In this document: positions 37,732 to 46,179 of the stretch, in pieces | Numbering within the stretch: the first letter of the stretch is position 1 | How the letters are laid out: each line of letters begins with the position of its first letter | Source of the DNA: Streptomyces glomeratus | Lineage (GTDB): Bacteria > Actinomycetota > Actinomycetes > Streptomycetales > Streptomycetaceae | Length of the DNA stretch: 64,000 nucleotides | NCBI RefSeq assembly: GCF_021462825.1 | Contig: NZ_JAKEEB010000001.1 | Coordinates: 372,001-436,000, forward strand | Direction: 5' to 3' | Notes under the pieces: model-generated | The model's input: only the letters and a program-made list of their open reading frames with translations | What the model was told of the DNA's origin: nothing | Database searches by the model: none | Position numbers and translations under genes: made by a program

Positions 37732-39282
37732 TCAGGTCGCGCCCGCCCGCCACCGCTGCTCCGCGCCCCCGGTCAGCGGCGACAGCGACAGGCTGCCGTC
37801 GTCGTTCGCGGTGAGCGCGGTCTCGATGGCGATGGCCGGGCGGATGACACCGTCGTCGTCCACGGTGAACATGAGGTTCCGGCCGTTGCGGCCGTAGACC
37901 GAGGAGCACTCCCAGACCCCGACGCCTCTGTCGACCGAGCCGCGGCTGTCCAGACAGAAGTCGGGGTCGGCGGACGACTGCAGGACACTGCGTTCGGAGT
38001 CCACGCGCCACCGCTGGCTGGAGGAGGAGGTGCAGGGCACCATGACGACGTCCGTGCCGTCGTAGAAATCCCCGCCGACCTCCAGGCACAGGCCCGAGGC
38101 CGCGTTCACCACCTGGGCGAAGGTGCCGTTCGGCGCATGGGACGGGGTGCGTTTCGGAGTCGGCTTCGGGCGCAGCGTCCGCGACGGCGTGGGACTCGGG
38201 GTCGAGGAGGGGGACGGGGACGGAGACGGAGAGGGGGACGCGGAGGTCGGGGAGGGCGTAGGCGCGGGTGCCGAGACCGTCGTCGTCACCGTCACCGGCG
38301 GCGGGTTCAGGGGTGTCGCGGCGGCCGGGGCGGAGTGCTCCGGCGAGCCGCCCGAGGACACGAGGAAGAGGAGCAGGGGGACGAGGGCCACGCCGAGGGC
38401 CGCCGAGGCCAGGGCCAGCCGGCGGGAGTGCGACCAGGAGCCCGTCGCGGCACCGGTTCCGGCCAGGGGCTCGGCCGCGCGGCGCGTGACGTAGGCCGTA
38501 CCGCGCCACGGCAGCAGCCCCTCCGCGAGCGCCGCGCGCGGCTGGTCGCGCAGGACGGACAGTTCCTCGAACGCGGCCGTGCAGTGCGGGCAGTGCGCCA
38601 TGTGGGCGTTCAGATCGGTGCTGTAGCGGGGCTGGTCCGGCCGTACGGACTCCTCGATCAGCCTGCGGAAGTCACCGCAGCGCGGGTCCTCGGAGGCGGC
38701 GAGCCGGGCTCTGAGGGAAGCCTGGCCGAGGGCCGCCAGCGCCCGCTGGGTGCGGTCCGCGACGTCTTCGGGGCTCAGGCCGAGGAAGACCGCCGTGCGG
38801 TCCTCGGGTTCCCCCTCCACGATCCCGTACCAGACGAGGCCCTGGGTGCGGGACGGCAGGGACCGGAAGGCGGCGAGCATCGGCGGGAGCGGACCGGCTG
38901 CTCCCGCCCGGCTCAGCACCAGCAGCAGGCCGGGGTCGAGGCCGCCCGCCCGCTCGTCGCGGGCCCAGGAGGAGGCCAGCCGTACGGTCAGCAGCAGAAG
39001 GTGGTGCCGCAGCGGGACACCGGGGTCGCTGCCGCGTGCCGCTTCTCTGGCCGCGAGGGTGAACGCCTGCGCCGCGAGCTGCCGTGCCGCCGACTCGCTC
39101 GTCGTGCACACACGGGCGTACTCGAGCACGGACGGCCGGTGCCGCGCGCGCAGCTCCTGGAGCGCCGGATAGACGCCGGGCGTGTCGGCCCGCAGCAACT
39201 CGGTGAGACGCACGTCGGACGCGTCCGCGTGCACCCCGCCAGTGGTCTCGACGTCGTTGTCGGTCCCGTCGGCCCGGGCCAT
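37732..39282 (-). CDS. Sigma-like / zinc-finger / TM / ricin-lectin fusion protein
   Basis: A 516-residue mosaic protein. Residues about 20-195 resemble an ECF sigma region 2 and region 4 (RTQGLVWYGIVEGEPEDRTA, LSPEDVADRTQRAL). A ZAS-type zinc motif follows (NAHMAHCPHC, Cys231 and Cys234 with preceding His), then one transmembrane helix at about 289-309, a long Ser/Pro/Thr linker (about 311-385), and a C-terminal ricin-B beta-trefoil with QxW-type repeats (SSQRWRV, EQRWRA, SGLCLEVGG, FCLDSRG). Topology predicts sigma/ZAS inside and lectin outside. ATG 39282 follows AGGAGG with seven bases. It could be a membrane-tethered sigma or a degenerate sigma used as a sensor. Confidence 0.88.
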   Translation of the reverse strand: MARADGTDNDVETTGGVHADASDVRLTELLRADTPGVYPALQELRARHRPSVLEYARVCTTSESAARQLAAQAFTLAAREAARGSDPGVPLRHHLLLLTVRLASSWARDERAGGLDPGLLLVLSRAGAAGPLPPMLAAFRSLPSRTQGLVWYGIVEGEPEDRTAVFLGLSPEDVADRTQRALAALGQASLRARLAASEDPRCGDFRRLIEESVRPDQPRYSTDLNAHMAHCPHCTAAFEELSVLRDQPRAALAEGLLPWRGTAYVTRRAAEPLAGTGAATGSWSHSRRLALASAALGVALVPLLLFLVSSGGSPEHSAPAAATPLNPPPVTVTTTVSAPAPTPSPTSASPSPSPSPSPSSTPSPTPSRTLRPKPTPKRTPSHAPNGTFAQVVNAASGLCLEVGGDFYDGTDVVMVPCTSSSSQRWRVDSERSVLQSSADPDFCLDSRGSVDRGVGVWECSSVYGRNGRNLMFTVDDDGVIRPAIAIETALTANDDGSLSLSPLTGGAEQRWRAGAT

Positions 39283-39473
39283 CCACCTGCCTCCTCGCGC
39301 CCCCGCGGCCATGCGCCAGAACCCTGGCGTACCAGCCGGTTCGGTGGGTGACCATAGTGGTGGAAGGGGACTCCCGAGGAAAGAGGTTTCCCCGGGTAAC
39401 TGACGGCGTGCCGCCGGGTGCCGTTACGGCAACCCCCCGTCGTACGGTCCGGGTTGCCGCACAGCGTCCCCAC

Positions 39474-40400
39474 TCACTCCTCGACCGTGAGTCCCTTGCG
39501 CAGCCGTACCAGCGTCCGGGTCAGCAGGCGCGAGACGTGCATCTGCGAGATGCCCAGTTCCTCGCCGATCTCCGACTGCGTCATGTTGGCCACGAACCGC
39601 AGCGAGAGGATCTTCCGGTCCCGAGGCGGCAGTTCGGCGATCAGCGGCTTCAACGACTCGATGTACTCGATGCCTTCGAGGCCGTGGTCCTCGTATCCGA
39701 TGCGGTCCGCGAGCGCGCTCTCGGAGTCGTCCTCCTCCGGCTGTGCGTCGAGGGAGCTCGCCGTATAGGCGTTGGACGCCGCCATGCCCTCGACGACCTC
39801 GTCCCGCGAGAGGCCGAGGCGCTCCGCGAGTTCCGTCGGGGTGGGTGCACGGTCGAGCTGCTGGGCGAGTTCGTCGCCGGCCTTCGCCAGGTCGAGGCGG
39901 AGTTCCTGCAGCCGTCGCGGGACGCGCACGGACCATGACGTGTCACGGAAGAAACGCTTGATCTCGCCGATGATCGTCGGCATGGCGAAGGTGGGGAACT
40001 CCACGCCCCGGCTGAGTTCGAAGCGGTCGATGGCCTTGATCAGGCCGATCGTGCCGACCTGGATGATGTCCTCCATCGGCTCGCTGCGCGTGCGGAAGCG
40101 GGAGGCGGCGAACTTGACCAGCGCCAGGTTCAGTTCGACGAGGGTGTTGCGGACGTACGCGTATGCGTGCGTGCCCTCCTCGAGCGACTCCAGCCGTTCG
40201 AAGAGCGTCTTGGACAGGGCCCGTGCGTCGACGGCCCCCACCTCGTCGTACGGGGGGATCTCCGGGAGATCGACCGGACCGCGCGGAGCGGGGACACCGC
40301 CCGGGTGTGCGGGGCCGGCTGTGGGGTACGCGTCCGGTCGTGCCGGAGAGGGTGCCGACGTCGCCCTCTTGTTCTGCGATGCGTCGAGCCGGGGTGACAT
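39474..40400 (-). CDS. sigI: SigB/SigF-type RNA polymerase sigma factor (SigI-like)
   Basis: A 308-residue alternative sigma factor. After a Pro-rich N-terminus, region 2 (LVKFAASRFRTRSEPMEDI, QVGTIGLIKAIDRFELSRG), the typical EFPTFAMPTIIGEIKRFFRD, region 3 and region 4 (LPPRDRKILSLRFVANMTQS) are intact. ATG 40400 has GGAGGACAC immediately before it. The next divergent genes encode a STAS antagonist and a serine-kinase anti-sigma, the arrangement of the S. coelicolor sigI-arsI-prsI locus (from memory), a partner-switching stress system. The symbol rests on that context. Confidence 0.9.
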   Translation of the reverse strand: MSPRLDASQNKRATSAPSPARPDAYPTAGPAHPGGVPAPRGPVDLPEIPPYDEVGAVDARALSKTLFERLESLEEGTHAYAYVRNTLVELNLALVKFAASRFRTRSEPMEDIIQVGTIGLIKAIDRFELSRGVEFPTFAMPTIIGEIKRFFRDTSWSVRVPRRLQELRLDLAKAGDELAQQLDRAPTPTELAERLGLSRDEVVEGMAASNAYTASSLDAQPEEDDSESALADRIGYEDHGLEGIEYIESLKPLIAELPPRDRKILSLRFVANMTQSEIGEELGISQMHVSRLLTRTLVRLRKGLTVEE

Positions 40401-40554
40401 GTGTCCTCCATCGTTCTCGGCATATGGCAGCCGATGCCAATACGTGCTCTACGGTGTGCGGCGCCTCCAAAGCCGGCCGTGTCGTACGGGTGTCCCTACT
40501 AGCCCTACCTGCTTTCGTCTGGCCGCCGCAAGTGCGCTCTGTAGTGAAATGTCC

Positions 40555-40578
40555 GTTTTAGTAGGGTTGTTCGGGTGT
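40555..40578 (+). promoter_or_regulatory. Possible SigB-family promoter
   Basis: GTTTT (40555-40559) and GGGTGT (40573-40578) with a 13-base spacer resemble SigB-type promoters (GTTT-N14-16-GGGTA). It is about 70 bases upstream of the anti-anti-sigma start, suggesting autoregulation; imperfect -10. Confidence 0.35.
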
Positions 40579-40648
40579 CGGGAAACGTGAGGAAGGCGTA
40601 GTGTTCGAGGGCGTCCACCAACAGCGACGACGTCGGGAGAGAGACGGC

Positions 40649-41017
40649 ATGGACCGCGGGACGGTCGGCAGCGCACAGTCGGGCCGGCTTCTGGTCGAGG
40701 TGCGGCACGAAGGCACGAGTGCCGTCGTAACCCCGGCGGGTGAGCTGGATCACCACACCGCCGATTTGTTGCGTGAACCACTCGAGGACTGCCTCGAGAA
40801 GGGGTTCGCGCGCCTGGTCGTGGACTGCTCACGGCTGGAGTTCTGCGACTCCACAGGGCTGAACGTGCTGCTCGCCGCCCGGCTGAAGGCCGAGGCCGCG
40901 GGGGGCGGGATCCATCTCGTCGGGATGCAGCCCGTGGTGGCCCGTGTGTTCGAGATCACCGGGGCGGACGCCGTCTTCACGGTGCATGACACGCTGGACG
41001 CGGCCCTGGAGCAGTAA
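40649..41017 (+). CDS. arsI: STAS-domain anti-anti-sigma factor
   Basis: A 122-residue STAS protein (SpoIIAA/RsbV type). GELDHHTADLLREPL, VVDCSRLEFCDSTGLNVL with phosphorylatable Ser68, and the C-terminal ALEQ strand-helix layout. When unphosphorylated it binds the anti-sigma kinase and frees the sigma factor. ATG 40649 follows a GGGAGAGA purine run; longer in-frame starts from 40601 have poorer placement. Divergent from sigI and followed 257 bases later by the anti-sigma gene. Confidence 0.9.
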   Translation: MDRGTVGSAQSGRLLVEVRHEGTSAVVTPAGELDHHTADLLREPLEDCLEKGFARLVVDCSRLEFCDSTGLNVLLAARLKAEAAGGGIHLVGMQPVVARVFEITGADAVFTVHDTLDAALEQ

Positions 41018-41274
41018 TGCGGCGGGCGGGCCCCATCCTGGAGTGCCTCTCTGTGACCGGCGCGTTACAGGTGTCACAGGTTCCGGCCGAATCCATGGGT
41101 GTTCCATCGGTCCGGTCGGGCAGGAGACATGCTGAACATGTCGGCGGCCCCCGGCCAGAACCGCAGGAGAAGAGCCCTCGCGCACAGCACGAGCAACAAC
41201 TGGCGAAAACGCCACCCATCCCCGTACTGAGACTTTTGAATCGTGAACTGGTGAATCGGTGAGGTGAAGCGCTG

Positions 41275-41820
41275 ATGAGCACCACCCGGCCCTACTCGCC
41301 GGGCGACCGCGGCCCCGAGCCCAGCGGCGCTTCCGGGACGTCCGCGCAGGGGCCGCCCGCCCAGGGCGCCTCGTCCGGTGGATCCGGCGAGGGGGCGGCG
41401 CCAGGCCGTGGCCGGCAGGTCCGCAGGCTGAGCTTCGAGGACGAGAGCGGCGTCGTCCCGCTCGCTCGCGACTTCACCCGCCAGGCGCTGTACGCATGGG
41501 GCTGGCTGCCCGCCGCCACCGCCGACCACCGGGCCGCCGCCGAGGACGTACTGCTCGTCGTCTCCGAGCTCGTCACCAACGCCTGCCTGCACGCCGAGGG
41601 CCCGCAGGAGCTGCGGATCGCCTGTGACAACAAGGTGCTGCGCATCGAGGTCGCCGACCGTGGCGCGGGTCAGCCCGCCCCGCGCACCCCGCACCGCGCC
41701 GGGCGTCCCGGGGGGCACGGGATGTTCATCGTGCAGCGGCTGTGTCTGGACTGGGGGGTCGTGCGCACGCCCGGCGTGGCGGGCAAGACCGTGTGGGCGG
41801 AGCTGGGCGCCCCCGCCTGA
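41275..41820 (+). CDS. prsI: Anti-sigma factor serine kinase (RsbW/SpoIIAB type)
   Basis: A 181-residue HATPase_c protein. The N-terminal 50 residues are Gly/Ser/Pro-rich, then the GHKL fold: N-box VSELVTNACLHAEG, the G1-type DRGAG segment and the G2 box GGHGMFIVQRL. Such kinases hold a SigB-family factor inactive and phosphorylate a STAS antagonist. ATG 41275 is preceded by GAGGTGAA. With the STAS gene and sigI it forms a complete partner-switching module. Confidence 0.9.
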   Translation: MSTTRPYSPGDRGPEPSGASGTSAQGPPAQGASSGGSGEGAAPGRGRQVRRLSFEDESGVVPLARDFTRQALYAWGWLPAATADHRAAAEDVLLVVSELVTNACLHAEGPQELRIACDNKVLRIEVADRGAGQPAPRTPHRAGRPGGHGMFIVQRLCLDWGVVRTPGVAGKTVWAELGAPA

Positions 41821-42024
41821 TCCCGCCCGGCCGCACGGCGGAGCCGCCCCGCGAGGCCGCACTCCCGTACGAGCTCTCCCTCCCGCGGCACGGACACCTT
41901 TACCCACCGCTCACCGACTGCGCGCCGGATCACCGCACATCCGGCGCGCACCGTGTCTTCCCTCCATACGACCCCGGGCGTACCTTGACGGCCCATCTGA
42001 TGTGCCGTCAGGAATGAGGCGACC

Positions 42025-42780
42025 GTGTCGTACCACAAGCGAACCGCCGCCCTCGCGTCCGCCGCGGCCCTGGCCGGCTCGGCGGTGTTGCTGGCCGCGC
42101 CCGAGGCCCGGGCCGACGTCGTCGACGTCAACTACCGGTGCCAGACGCCGATCGGCGTCAAGACCGCCGTGTCGCCCATCGACATCAAGGGCGTCCGGAG
42201 CGGCAGCGGCTACAAGATCACCATGTCCTGGCAGAAGGGCGTCTCCTCCAGCCCGGTGGAACTGGGCAAGGGGGCGATGAACCCGAGCGCCACCATCGCT
42301 CTGGGCGGCGCCGACGGCGGCACCATGACGGTGACCGGCCCGGCCAACCAGACGGCGATCCCCCCGAACACCCCCATCAAGGTCAACGACCTGAGCGGCA
42401 CCTACACCCCGAAGAAGACCGGCAAGGTCACCTTCACCGCGGCCGTGCTGACCATCAAGGCGCTCGGCACGACGACCACCTGCTCGCCCACCAACAGCCC
42501 GGGCCCGTCCCTGACCCTCGACGTCTCCGCCTCGGGCGGCGGCTCCTCAGGAACCTCAAGCTCATCAGGGTCGTCAGGCTCGTCAGGTTCCTCAGGTTCC
42601 TCAGGTTCCTCAGGTTCCTCCGGCTCCTCCACGAGCGGTGCGGGCTCCGGCGGCCAGCTCCCGCGGACCGGCCCCGACGACTCCGCCATCGCCCTGGGCA
42701 CCCTCGGCGGCACGGTGCTGCTCGCCGGCGCGGCCGGGGTCCTCTGGCTGACTCGCCGCAACCAGGCGGCGCGCCCCTGA
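42025..42780 (+). CDS. Secreted surface protein with C-terminal LPRTG anchor
   Basis: A 251-residue secreted protein with a signal peptide (to about residue 31, EARA) and a globular beta-rich domain (about 32-165) with two Cys (YRCQTPIG, TTCSP) that could be disulfide-bonded. It then has a Ser/Gly repeat linker (SSG repeats from a 9-bp nucleotide repeat, about 170-205) and a cell-wall sorting signal: LPRTG at 212-216, hydrophobic helix and LTRRNQ tail. LPXTG-type signals are cleaved by sortases; many Streptomyces substrates use LAXTG, so this form is noteworthy. GTG 42025 has GAGG upstream. The domain resembles DUF6801-type proteins; function unknown. Confidence 0.85.
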   Translation: MSYHKRTAALASAAALAGSAVLLAAPEARADVVDVNYRCQTPIGVKTAVSPIDIKGVRSGSGYKITMSWQKGVSSSPVELGKGAMNPSATIALGGADGGTMTVTGPANQTAIPPNTPIKVNDLSGTYTPKKTGKVTFTAAVLTIKALGTTTTCSPTNSPGPSLTLDVSASGGGSSGTSSSSGSSGSSGSSGSSGSSGSSGSSTSGAGSGGQLPRTGPDDSAIALGTLGGTVLLAGAAGVLWLTRRNQAARP

Positions 42781-42952
42781 GCGCACCCCGCGAGGGGTGG
42801 CGCCGCGGCTCCGGACGCCGACCCGGTCGTATGCCGTCGCGAGCGCGGCGCCCACGGCTTTCGGCGCGCTCGTACGACGTCGCGGGCGCCGCCCGCCGGA
42901 CCCGCGAGTGGCGGATGCCGCCCACGGAAGTCGAGTTGACGGGAGCGGTGAC

Positions 42953-43996
42953 GTGAAGCGGTGGATCCCGGCGCTGGCGGCGGTGCTCGTGCTCGTTCTC
43001 GTGCCCCTGGCCGCGCCCGCCCGGGGCACCGGCCGACCGACCGTCCATCTGTCCGCCTCCCAGGCCGGAGCGGGCGGTTCGATCACCGTGACCGGCACCG
43101 GCTGGCGGCCCGGGGCCCTGCTGACGATCCTGATCTGCGGGCAGTCCGTGCCCTCCCGGGGTCTGACCGGCTCCACTGACTTCTGCGCCAACGCCGACGG
43201 GCGGGCCGTCACCACCGACGCCCGGGGGACGTTCCGCCGGGGGCTTCCGGTCGCCGAGCCGCCCGTGCCGTGCCCCTGCGTGGTGCACGTCGCCACCGTC
43301 ACCGGGGCCGGGGCGGATGCCGACGCGGCCTTGCAGATCGCCGGGCACGCGGTCGAGCCCCTGCCCGCCGAGTCCGCCTCCGGGCGTCTGTCGCTGCTGA
43401 CGGACACCCGGCTCGACGGTGCCGACGGGCTGCTGACCTGGTTCGGGGCGCCGCCGTCCCGCACGCTCGTGTTCACCGTCGGCAACGCCGGCCGCTCGCC
43501 GGTGAAGGACCCGGTCTTCCGGGTCGGCACCTCCCACGGGGTGTTCGCCCCCCAGTGGGACGAGCAGCGCTGGCAAGGCACCCTCGCGCCCGGCGGCAAG
43601 GCGCGGATCGAACTGCCGGTGGACCTTCCGGCGGGCGCCCACGGCGACTACACCGTCTCCCTCGAGTACGGCGGGCGGGTCCTCGCCGAACAGCCGTGGG
43701 GTGCGGGCCGCCCCTGGGGCGTCACCGTCTTCTGGCTCATGGTCTGCGTGGTCGTGCCGGCGGCCGTGTTCCGGCTCGGCATGGCCGTCGTGGAGCGGGT
43801 ACGGCCGCGCGGGCCGGCGGGGCGGGCGGTACGCCACCGCGGGCCGCGGCTGCCGGGGCTCCTCCCGCGCCCGCTGGGGCCGCACCCCTCGCCGCCCGGC
43901 CCCGCACTCCGCGCCGCGACGGCGCTGCCCTGGTTCTGCCCGGACACGGATCCGGGAGGTGGGGCGGGGGCCGACGCTCCGCCGCCCGGGACCTGA
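42953..43996 (+). CDS. Neocarzinostatin-like secreted protein with TM anchor
   Basis: A 347-residue protein: signal peptide (about 1-24), then an immunoglobulin-like domain at about 28-140 with SQAGAGGSITVTGTGWRPGA and several Cys, reminiscent of neocarzinostatin apoproteins. A second beta domain follows (about 160-250), then one transmembrane helix (about 262-282), then an Arg/Pro-rich cytoplasmic tail. GTG 42953 follows GGAG seven bases upstream. It is 173 bases downstream of the LPRTG protein and in the same orientation, so they may be co-transcribed. No enediyne genes are present, so a carrier role is not implied. Terminated by a 27-bp hairpin. Confidence 0.75.
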   Translation: MKRWIPALAAVLVLVLVPLAAPARGTGRPTVHLSASQAGAGGSITVTGTGWRPGALLTILICGQSVPSRGLTGSTDFCANADGRAVTTDARGTFRRGLPVAEPPVPCPCVVHVATVTGAGADADAALQIAGHAVEPLPAESASGRLSLLTDTRLDGADGLLTWFGAPPSRTLVFTVGNAGRSPVKDPVFRVGTSHGVFAPQWDEQRWQGTLAPGGKARIELPVDLPAGAHGDYTVSLEYGGRVLAEQPWGAGRPWGVTVFWLMVCVVVPAAVFRLGMAVVERVRPRGPAGRAVRHRGPRLPGLLPRPLGPHPSPPGPALRAATALPWFCPDTDPGGGAGADAPPPGT

Positions 43997-43997
43997 C

Positions 43998-44054
43998 GGA
44001 CACACGGAAAAGGGCCGCGGCACCCAGGGTGCCGCGGCCCTTTTCCGTGTGTCC
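43998..44054. terminator. Bidirectional 27-bp hairpin terminator
   Basis: An almost uninterrupted inverted repeat running from GGACACACGG (43998) to its complement ending at 44054, with the centre at CACCC-A-GGGTG. It lies between the convergent neocarzinostatin-like gene and the peptide transporter. Confidence 0.8.
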
Positions 44055-44062
44055 GGGGGACG

Positions 44063-45601
44063 TCAGTGGACGTCGCCCATCAGGGTCTTGACCTTCCGGC
44101 GGTACATGTAGACCGCGATGCCCGCGAGGGAGGCGAGGGCCGCCTCCACGGCGACCGCTGCCGTGCCGCTGAGGTCCACACCGGCCACGGCCGGGTTGGA
44201 CAGCAGGCTGGTCACCGAGTCGCCCGCGGTGACCGCGAGGAACCAGACGCCCATCATCTGGCTGGCGTACTTGGCCGGCGCCATCTTCGTCGTCACCGAC
44301 AGGCCGACCGGGGAGATGCACAGCTCGCCCACGGTCTGGATCAGGTAGATGCCCACCAGCCACATCGGGCTGACCAGCGTGCCGTTGGTGGCCATGCCCA
44401 GCGGCAGCAGGAAGAAGAAGAACGAGACGCCGATGAAGAACAGACCGGCCGCGAACTTGGCGACCGTGCTCGGCTCCTTGCTCCGGCGGCTCAGCCAGAT
44501 CCAGAACCAGGCGAAGACCGGCGCCAGCGCCATGATGAACACCGGGTTCAGCGACTGGTACCAGGAGGACGGGAAGTCGAAGCCCAGCAGCGAGCCGGAG
44601 GCCTTGGTCTCGCCGAAGGCCTGGACCGTGGAGCCGCCCTGGTCGTAGATCATCCAGAAGGCGGCGGCCGCGACGAAGAACCAGATGTAGCCGGTCATCT
44701 TCGACTGCTCGACGGCCGACAGCTCCTTGTCCCGCTTGATGCGCAGCAGCACACCGGCCGGGATGATCAGGCCGATGACGGTGAGCGGGATCATCGCCCA
44801 GTTCAGGGTGAAGTGGCCGCTGAAGCCGACGATGCCGTAGAAGACGGCCGCGACGGCCAGCCACAGCAGACCCTTGCGCAGCCAGGAGGCGCGCTCGGCG
44901 GTGTCCAGCGGCTTGGGGACGACGCTGCTCTTCGGGTCCAGGGTGCGGGTGCCGATGAGGAAGGCCGCGAGGCCGATCGCCATACCCACGGCGGCCAGAC
45001 CGAAGCCCAGGTGCCAGCTCACCTGCTGGCCGACGGTACCGATGACCAGCGGCGCGAAGAAGGCACCCGCGTTGATGCCCATGTAGAAGATCGTGAAGCC
45101 ACCGTCACGGCGCGGGTCGTCCGGGCCGTTGTAGAGGTGGCCGACCATGGTGGAGATGTTGGCCTTCAGCAGACCGGAGCCGAGCGCGACCAGAGCCAGA
45201 CCGGCGAAGAAGGGAGCCTGACCGCCGGGCAGCGCCAGCACCACATGGCCGGACATGATCGTGACAGCGGCGATCGCCACCGTCTTGCGGGGGCCCCAGA
45301 CGCGGTCGCCGAGCCAGCCGCCGGGCATGGCGAGCAGGTACACCATCGACAGGTAGACGGAGTAGATAGCCGTCGTGGTGGCCAGGTCCATGCCGAGGCC
45401 ACCGCCCATGCTGCCCTTCTTGGCGTCGGGGCCGCCGGAGAGCAGATAGACGACGAGCAGTGCCCTCATGCCGTAGAAGCTGAAACGCTCCCACATCTCG
45501 GTCATGAAGAGAGTGGCCAGTCCGCGGGGGTGGCCGAAGAAGGTCTTCTCGGACCCGGGTGTGCCCGGGCGGACCGAGTCCTTCGTCAGGCTGGACGCCA
45601 T
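44063..45601 (-). CDS. POT-family proton-dependent oligopeptide transporter
   Basis: A 512-residue MFS transporter of the PTR2/POT family with about 14 transmembrane segments. It has the POT signature near the first helix (ERFSFYGMRALLVVYL), the characteristic FTIFYMGINAGAF, and C-terminal GELCISPVGLSVTTKMAPAK-type helix (quoted in parts: ELCISPVGLSV, KMAPAKYA). It imports di- and tripeptides using the proton gradient. It is transcribed alone toward the shared terminator. The 10-bp inverted repeat at 45873-45910 lies about 270 bases upstream of its start and could belong to its leader. Confidence 0.93.
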   Translation of the reverse strand: MASSLTKDSVRPGTPGSEKTFFGHPRGLATLFMTEMWERFSFYGMRALLVVYLLSGGPDAKKGSMGGGLGMDLATTTAIYSVYLSMVYLLAMPGGWLGDRVWGPRKTVAIAAVTIMSGHVVLALPGGQAPFFAGLALVALGSGLLKANISTMVGHLYNGPDDPRRDGGFTIFYMGINAGAFFAPLVIGTVGQQVSWHLGFGLAAVGMAIGLAAFLIGTRTLDPKSSVVPKPLDTAERASWLRKGLLWLAVAAVFYGIVGFSGHFTLNWAMIPLTVIGLIIPAGVLLRIKRDKELSAVEQSKMTGYIWFFVAAAAFWMIYDQGGSTVQAFGETKASGSLLGFDFPSSWYQSLNPVFIMALAPVFAWFWIWLSRRSKEPSTVAKFAAGLFFIGVSFFFFLLPLGMATNGTLVSPMWLVGIYLIQTVGELCISPVGLSVTTKMAPAKYASQMMGVWFLAVTAGDSVTSLLSNPAVAGVDLSGTAAVAVEAALASLAGIAVYMYRRKVKTLMGDVH

Positions 45602-45872
45602 GGTCGTTCCTTGCTGGTCGGGGCGCGCTGCCGTGGGTGTCCCTCCGCTCGGGCGGAGCCGAGAGGTCGGGGTTCATGCGCACCCGGTATGGGGCGGCCG
45701 GCTCCGGCGGGACCGGTCGTCCACCCCCACGCCCACGGGGTGTCCGCTCCGGGTCACGGAGCGGCGGACGGCGGTCACCGGGATCCACGCCTCCGTGCGC
45801 GTCTGTGTCGATGCGCCCGAGGCCCGGCCACAGGTCATTCCTCAGGCTGGGGACAACCAGCCCGCACGCAAA

Positions 45873-45910
45873 AGAGACCTTTCAGCGTCGAGTACCCGCC
45901 AAAGGTCTCT
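45873..45910. promoter_or_regulatory. 10-bp inverted repeat upstream of peptide transporter
   Basis: AGAGACCTTT (45873-45882) and AAAGGTCTCT (45901-45910), perfect complements around an 18-base loop. It could be a leader stem-loop of the leftward transporter transcript or an operator; there is no terminator T tract. Confidence 0.4.
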
Positions 45911-46144
45911 GGTGGTGCTACAGGCGTTTCGGTCACCATACGGCATGACAGTGTCGGATATGGAAGGACTTGAGACCGGGATCACAGGTGAGCCCGCAAC
46001 CTTGAACGCCTATTCGAAGGTCCTTCCCAGGATGACACCTCCGAGGCGCAGGCGCGAATGCGCTCCGTGACCATGGGCCGGTTCGCCGCGTGGTCGCGGC
46101 GGAAGGTAAGAATCCGCCTGTGCCGGTCACACCCGCGATCACAC

Positions 46145-46173
46145 CTTTGCTCTGGTCGTAGGCGGACTACCAT
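46145..46173 (+). promoter_or_regulatory. Promoter of leaderless response-regulator transcript
   Basis: TTTGCT (46145-46150) and TACCAT (46168-46173) with a 17-base spacer. The expected start point coincides with ATG 46180, and no SD is present. Confidence 0.4.
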
Positions 46174-46179
46174 CACCCC

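Larger units (their letters stand above)
45602..46179. other. Divergent intergenic region, POT transporter and two-component operon
   Basis: About 580 bases without a convincing gene. It contains a 10-bp perfect inverted repeat (45873-45910), an AT-richer stretch (45900-46060), and a TTTGCT/TACCAT promoter-like pair for the response regulator at 46145-46173. Short frames here are not supported. Confidence 0.5.

Noticed and set aside
42540..42630. 9-bp repeat as a regulatory repeat
   Set aside because: The repeat is in frame in the surface-protein gene and simply encodes its Ser/Gly linker.
44066..45973. Long plus-strand open frame opposite the peptide transporter
   Set aside because: It is a reverse-frame artefact of a 512-residue POT protein; its composition is His/Arg/Asp-rich and no domain is recognisable.
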